In this document: positions 35,843 to 38,233 of the stretch, one piece after another
Layout: each line of letters starts with the position of its first letter
How positions within the stretch are numbered: the stretch's first letter is position 1
Assembly: GCA_036389135.1 (NCBI GenBank)
Contig: DASVQP010000108.1
Location: 1-38,233 of the forward strand
DNA: 38,233 nucleotides
Direction of reading: 5' to 3'
Source of the DNA: Longimicrobium sp.
GTDB taxonomy: Bacteria > Gemmatimonadota > Gemmatimonadetes > Longimicrobiales > Longimicrobiaceae
Translations under genes and position numbers: made by a program
Notes under the pieces: model-generated
The model's input: only the letters and a program-made list of their open reading frames with translations
Told to the model about the DNA's origin: nothing
Databases searched by the model: none

Positions 35843-36666
35843 AGCAGCGTGGTGAAGCCTTCGCGGTAGGTGGGGTAGCGGAAGGTGTAGCCGGAGGATG
35901 CGAGCCGGTCGCTGCGGCAGCGCTTGTTGCTGCGTGGAGGGACGGCGACTTCGGCGCGGCGGGGCGCAGGCTGCGCCAGCGTAGCCGCGAGCCAGTGCAG
36001 GACCTCGCAGCTGTCCGCCGGCTCGCGGTCCACGCCGATGTAGATGGATTCGGGCGAGGGGAGGTGCATCAGGTGGCGAAGCGCGCCGGCGCAGTCGTCG
36101 CGGTGGATGCGGTTGGTGTACGTGGTGACGGCCGGGCACTCGGCGGCGCCAGAGCGCACGCGGTCGATGTAGCTCGTGCGGCCGGGGCCGTAGATCCCGC
36201 CCAGCCGCAGCACCACGCCGCGGAACGGGCCGCCGAGGACGATCGACTCGCCATCCAGCATCGTCCGCCCGCGAAAGCCGGCGGGCTCCGCGGGCGATTC
36301 CTCGTCCACCCACTCGCCGCCGGACTGGCCGTACGCGCTGGTGCTGGAGGTGAAGATCACGCGTCGTGGCCGCTGCCCCTGCGCCTCGAGCGCCGCCAGC
36401 AGGTTGCGCGGGCCGTCCACGTACACCGCCCGGTAGTCGTCCTCCGATCCCCCATCCGCCGCCGCCGTGTAGAAGACGGTGGTGAGCCCCTTCGGCAGCC
36501 CCACCAGCGTCGTCCGGTCGCGCAGGTCCGCGGCAAAGGGGCGCACACCCGCGGTGAGGCCGGCGGGCGAGCGGCGCATCCCCCACACCTCGTCCCCGTC
36601 CGCGGCGAGGCGCGCCGCCAGCGCCGACCCCACGTAGCCGCACCCCGCGATCAGCACGCGCTCCAT
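35839..36666 (-). CDS. NAD-dependent epimerase/dehydratase (extended/atypical SDR, YeeZ-like)
   Basis: A 275-aa Rossmann-fold protein. The dinucleotide motif VLIAGCGYVGSALAARL is at residues 4-20 (GCGYVGS in place of GxxGxxG). FTSSTSAYGQ near residues 109-118 is the SDR active-site strand. LRLGGIYGPGR and NRIHRDDCAGAL are typical of extended SDRs. The usual YxxxK is not evident, as in the atypical YeeZ-like group, so catalysis may differ. ATG 36666 is preferred to GTG 36669; AGG lies about 9 nt upstream. The substrate is unknown. Confidence 0.85.
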   Translation of the reverse strand: MERVLIAGCGYVGSALAARLAADGDEVWGMRRSPAGLTAGVRPFAADLRDRTTLVGLPKGLTTVFYTAAADGGSEDDYRAVYVDGPRNLLAALEAQGQRPRRVIFTSSTSAYGQSGGEWVDEESPAEPAGFRGRTMLDGESIVLGGPFRGVVLRLGGIYGPGRTSYIDRVRSGAAECPAVTTYTNRIHRDDCAGALRHLMHLPSPESIYIGVDREPADSCEVLHWLAATLAQPAPRRAEVAVPPRSNKRCRSDRLASSGYTFRYPTYREGFTTLL

Positions 36667-36712
36667 CACGCCGCACCTGGTTTGGGTGTCATCCGGCGGT
36701 AAAGACGCACGA

Positions 36713-36745
36713 AACGGCCCCCGCCGGAAACCGGAGGGGGCCGTT
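36713..36745 (-). terminator. Hairpin terminator after the small exported-protein gene
   Basis: AACGGCCCCC-G-CCGG (36713-36728) pairs with CCGG-A-GGGGGCCGTT (36730-36745) around a short A-rich loop. On the minus strand it is followed by TCGTGC. It lies between the 36803 stop and the SDR start. Confidence 0.7.
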
Positions 36746-36802
36746 CATCGTGGACGATCCTCGCGCCGCGCCGCGGAGCGGCGCCGGAGGCTTCGCCAGG
36801 CG

Positions 36803-37036
36803 TCAGCGCTGCGCAATCAGCGTCTCGCTGGCACCATCCTGCGGGGCGGCGTCCTGCGCGCGCGGGGCCTTCACCACCAGCGGGGCGAGCTCGCAGGGAT
36901 TCCCCTCCCAGCCGCACTCGGTCAGACCGAGGCGCTCCTCGCTCCCGGACGCCGAATCAAGCCCGGCGACGATCAGGCCGGTAACCATGGTGGATACGAA
37001 CAGGTAGCGGACGACGCTGGCGATCTTGGCGGACAT
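36803..37036 (-). CDS. Small exported or membrane-anchored peptide, 77 aa
   Basis: The N-terminus (MSAKIASVVRYLFVSTMVTGLIVAGLDSASG) is a signal peptide or single membrane anchor. The remainder has two cysteines (LTECGWEGNPCEL) that could form one disulfide, then APLVVKAPRAQDAAPQDGAS. GGAGG sits 6-7 nt before the ATG, and a strong hairpin follows the gene, so it is a self-contained expressed unit. I do not recognise a family. A precursor-peptide or small secreted-signal role is conceivable but unsupported. Confidence 0.65.
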   Translation of the reverse strand: MSAKIASVVRYLFVSTMVTGLIVAGLDSASGSEERLGLTECGWEGNPCELAPLVVKAPRAQDAAPQDGASETLIAQR

Positions 37037-37233
37037 TACAACCTCCATTCGGGTTTCAGATTTCAGGAGCACATCGTGGTGCTCGCGATATAGGACGGAA
37101 GCCGGCCCGGAAAGGTTGCAAGACATACATGAACGACGGATTAGCCGCGAAACGCGCGAGGTGTCCGGACGTGGGATCGGTACCGTGCCAGGCAGGGATC
37201 GGTGCGGCATGGCACGGATCGAGGCAGTGCAAG

Positions 37234-37262
37234 GGTGGGCGGACACGCAGGTCCGCCCCTAC
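37234..37262 (-). repeat. R3-type single hairpin
   Basis: GGGCGGAC (37237-37244) and GTCCGCCC (37251-37258), loop ACGCAG, followed by CCTAC, the complement of the GTAGGGG edge seen in copy 1. Compared with hairpin b of copy 1 one base pair changed on both sides (A-T to G-C). The rest of 37037-37233 holds the promoter region of the 37036 gene and no coding frame I trust. Confidence 0.6.
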
Positions 37263-37313
37263 CAATGACGCAGCGGAACGGTCCTCAGCAGGTCAGGCGA
37301 ATGCACGCGAAAC

Positions 37314-37375
37314 GCCCCTCCCCCAGGTAGTTATCGGGGGAGGGGCCGCGAGTTCACGAGCGGGGGTGGGGGTCC
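37314..37375 (-). repeat. R2 post-stop element after the methyltransferase gene
   Basis: On the minus strand it begins 2 nt after the stop: CCCCCACCCCCGCTCGTGAA, CTCGCG, then hairpin GCCCCTCCCCC / GGGGGAGGGGC (37346-37336 and 37324-37314) with a loop containing GATAACTACCT. Same order as the copies after the small membrane gene and the sigma gene. Confidence 0.85.
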
Positions 37376-37377
37376 TC

Positions 37378-38139
37378 TTACCGCGCCGGGTACACCGCCC
37401 GCGGCTCGCCGTCGATGATCTCGGCGCGGCGGCAGAGGAAGACCTCGTCCTCCGCCTGCTGCACGATCTCGAAACCGGAGCTGCGCAGCATCGCCTCGGC
37501 GCAGGCGCGGTTGGGAGCCCACCAGTTGGTGGGGTCGTGCGCGTAGCGGTGCTCAATGAAGTGCATCTTCGGGTACCCCGGCCGGTCGAAGTGCGCCTCC
37601 TCCTGGAAGTCGTAGTCCGCCGCCACCGGCTCCACCTCCTTGGACCCGCGCAGCATGCTCTGAAAGAGCATCAGGTCGCCCACCACGTGCTCGCGCAGCA
37701 GGTCGAGCGCAAGGAGCGGGTGGCGCAGATGGTAGAGCACGCCCATGAAGATCACGAGGTCGAACCGCTCGCCGAGCGCGGCGACGTCGTAGACCTCGAG
37801 CCGGCGGAACTCGACGTCGAGCCCGGTCACCTCGGCGGCGAAGCGGGCCTGGTTCAGGTAGACGTCGTCGTAGTCGACCGCGAGCACGCGGTCGGCGCCC
37901 CGCCGCTTCATCTCCAGCGCGTAGAAGCCGCCGTTGCAGCCGATGTCGAGCACGCTCTTGCCCGTGAGATCCTGGGGGATCGCGGCGGAGAAGTTCGCCC
38001 ACTTGACGGCCGGGTAGTTGCCCAGAAAGTGGTCCGGCGCGGTCGCCACGCCATCCAGCTGGAGGTTGTGGAACCACGGGCCGAGGGCTTCGGCCTGGCG
38101 GCGGATTTCTTCCGGCGAGAGCTTTTCGATCACATCCAT
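37378..38139 (-). CDS. SAM-dependent methyltransferase, CmoB/DUF1698-like
   Basis: A 253-aa class I methyltransferase. SVLDIGCNGGFYALEMKRRGA is motif I (SAM binding), VLAVDYDDVYLNQARF carries the acidic ribose-binding Asp and LVIFMGVLYHLRHPLLAL is motif IV. WFHNLQLDGVATAPDHFLGNYPAVKW resembles the N-terminus of CmoB-like and TIGR04290-type methyltransferases, which act on tRNA wobble uridine or in glycan clusters. Substrate is uncertain. ATG 38139 is annotated; an in-frame GTG at 38151 is an alternative, and neither has a clear Shine-Dalgarno. The remaining 38140-38233 shows no further feature. Confidence 0.85.
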   Translation of the reverse strand: MDVIEKLSPEEIRRQAEALGPWFHNLQLDGVATAPDHFLGNYPAVKWANFSAAIPQDLTGKSVLDIGCNGGFYALEMKRRGADRVLAVDYDDVYLNQARFAAEVTGLDVEFRRLEVYDVAALGERFDLVIFMGVLYHLRHPLLALDLLREHVVGDLMLFQSMLRGSKEVEPVAADYDFQEEAHFDRPGYPKMHFIEHRYAHDPTNWWAPNRACAEAMLRSSGFEIVQQAEDEVFLCRRAEIIDGEPRAVYPAR

Positions 38140-38233
38140 GCGGCTATCCACGCTTGACTTGTTGCAGACGCCCGGCCGATCCGGCGGGCCAGCCGAGCGC
38201 GATCCGGCCGCCCGCTGAACCGTCTTCCGGTGC

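Overview
This window is strongly GC-rich bacterial chromosome with short intergenic gaps. It holds about 37 supportable protein-coding genes, no rRNA or tRNA gene that I could find, and no CRISPR array, IS transposase or prophage. Gene content suggests a free-living Gram-negative aerobe: class 2 quinone-linked PyrD, secreted S9 and M1 peptidases with signal peptides, a short 286-residue sigma-70, and a HisZ-dependent HisG. Together with many families of structured intergenic repeats, this points by inference to the Gemmatimonadota, probably a Longimicrobium-like lineage. There is no rRNA here to confirm that.

Layout. 279-7246, minus strand: acetyl-CoA acetyltransferase, a putative two-helix membrane protein, 3-hydroxyacyl-CoA dehydrogenase, then a tightly coupled pair (membrane protein plus three-part peptidoglycan hydrolase) and a small lipoprotein. 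7608-10749, plus: a double zinc-ribbon protein overlapping a DUF2085 membrane protein, a strong hairpin terminator, then pyrD and an alpha/beta hydrolase. 10998-14818, minus: two small proteins and the histidine operon hisZ-hisG-hisD. 14972-16886: a tiny membrane protein, otsB-like phosphatase, and hisIE (separate from the his operon). 17267-19586, minus: an unknown protein, an HNH protein downstream of threonine dehydratase. 19702-26354, plus: NUDIX hydrolase, small ribbon-helix-helix-like protein, M42 peptidase, SRPBCC protein, divergent FabF, sigma factor behind a leader hairpin, and a PLP enzyme. 26466-33750: M1 peptidase, small secreted protein, APC permease, a toxin-antitoxin pair, and a DPP-IV-like S9 peptidase. 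34057-38139: a probably leaderless HTH-like gene, membrane protein, DinB protein, SDR, small exported protein and a methyltransferase.

The most unusual content is between the genes. At least seven repeat families can be read by eye, here called R1 to R7. R1 is a string of four tetraloop hairpins with compensatory base changes between copies. R2 is a C-rich hairpin element found seven times, in every case downstream of a stop codon and in the same orientation relative to that gene, usually within a few bases of the stop. R3 is a second hairpin family with compensatory changes. R4 is a long CACACAGAG inverted repeat. R5 and R6 are heptamer and octamer arrays arranged as inverted repeats. R7 is a 195-bp MITE-like element with 12-bp terminal inverted repeats. 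In several places the repeats supply or abut stop codons, so they appear to have become part of gene ends.
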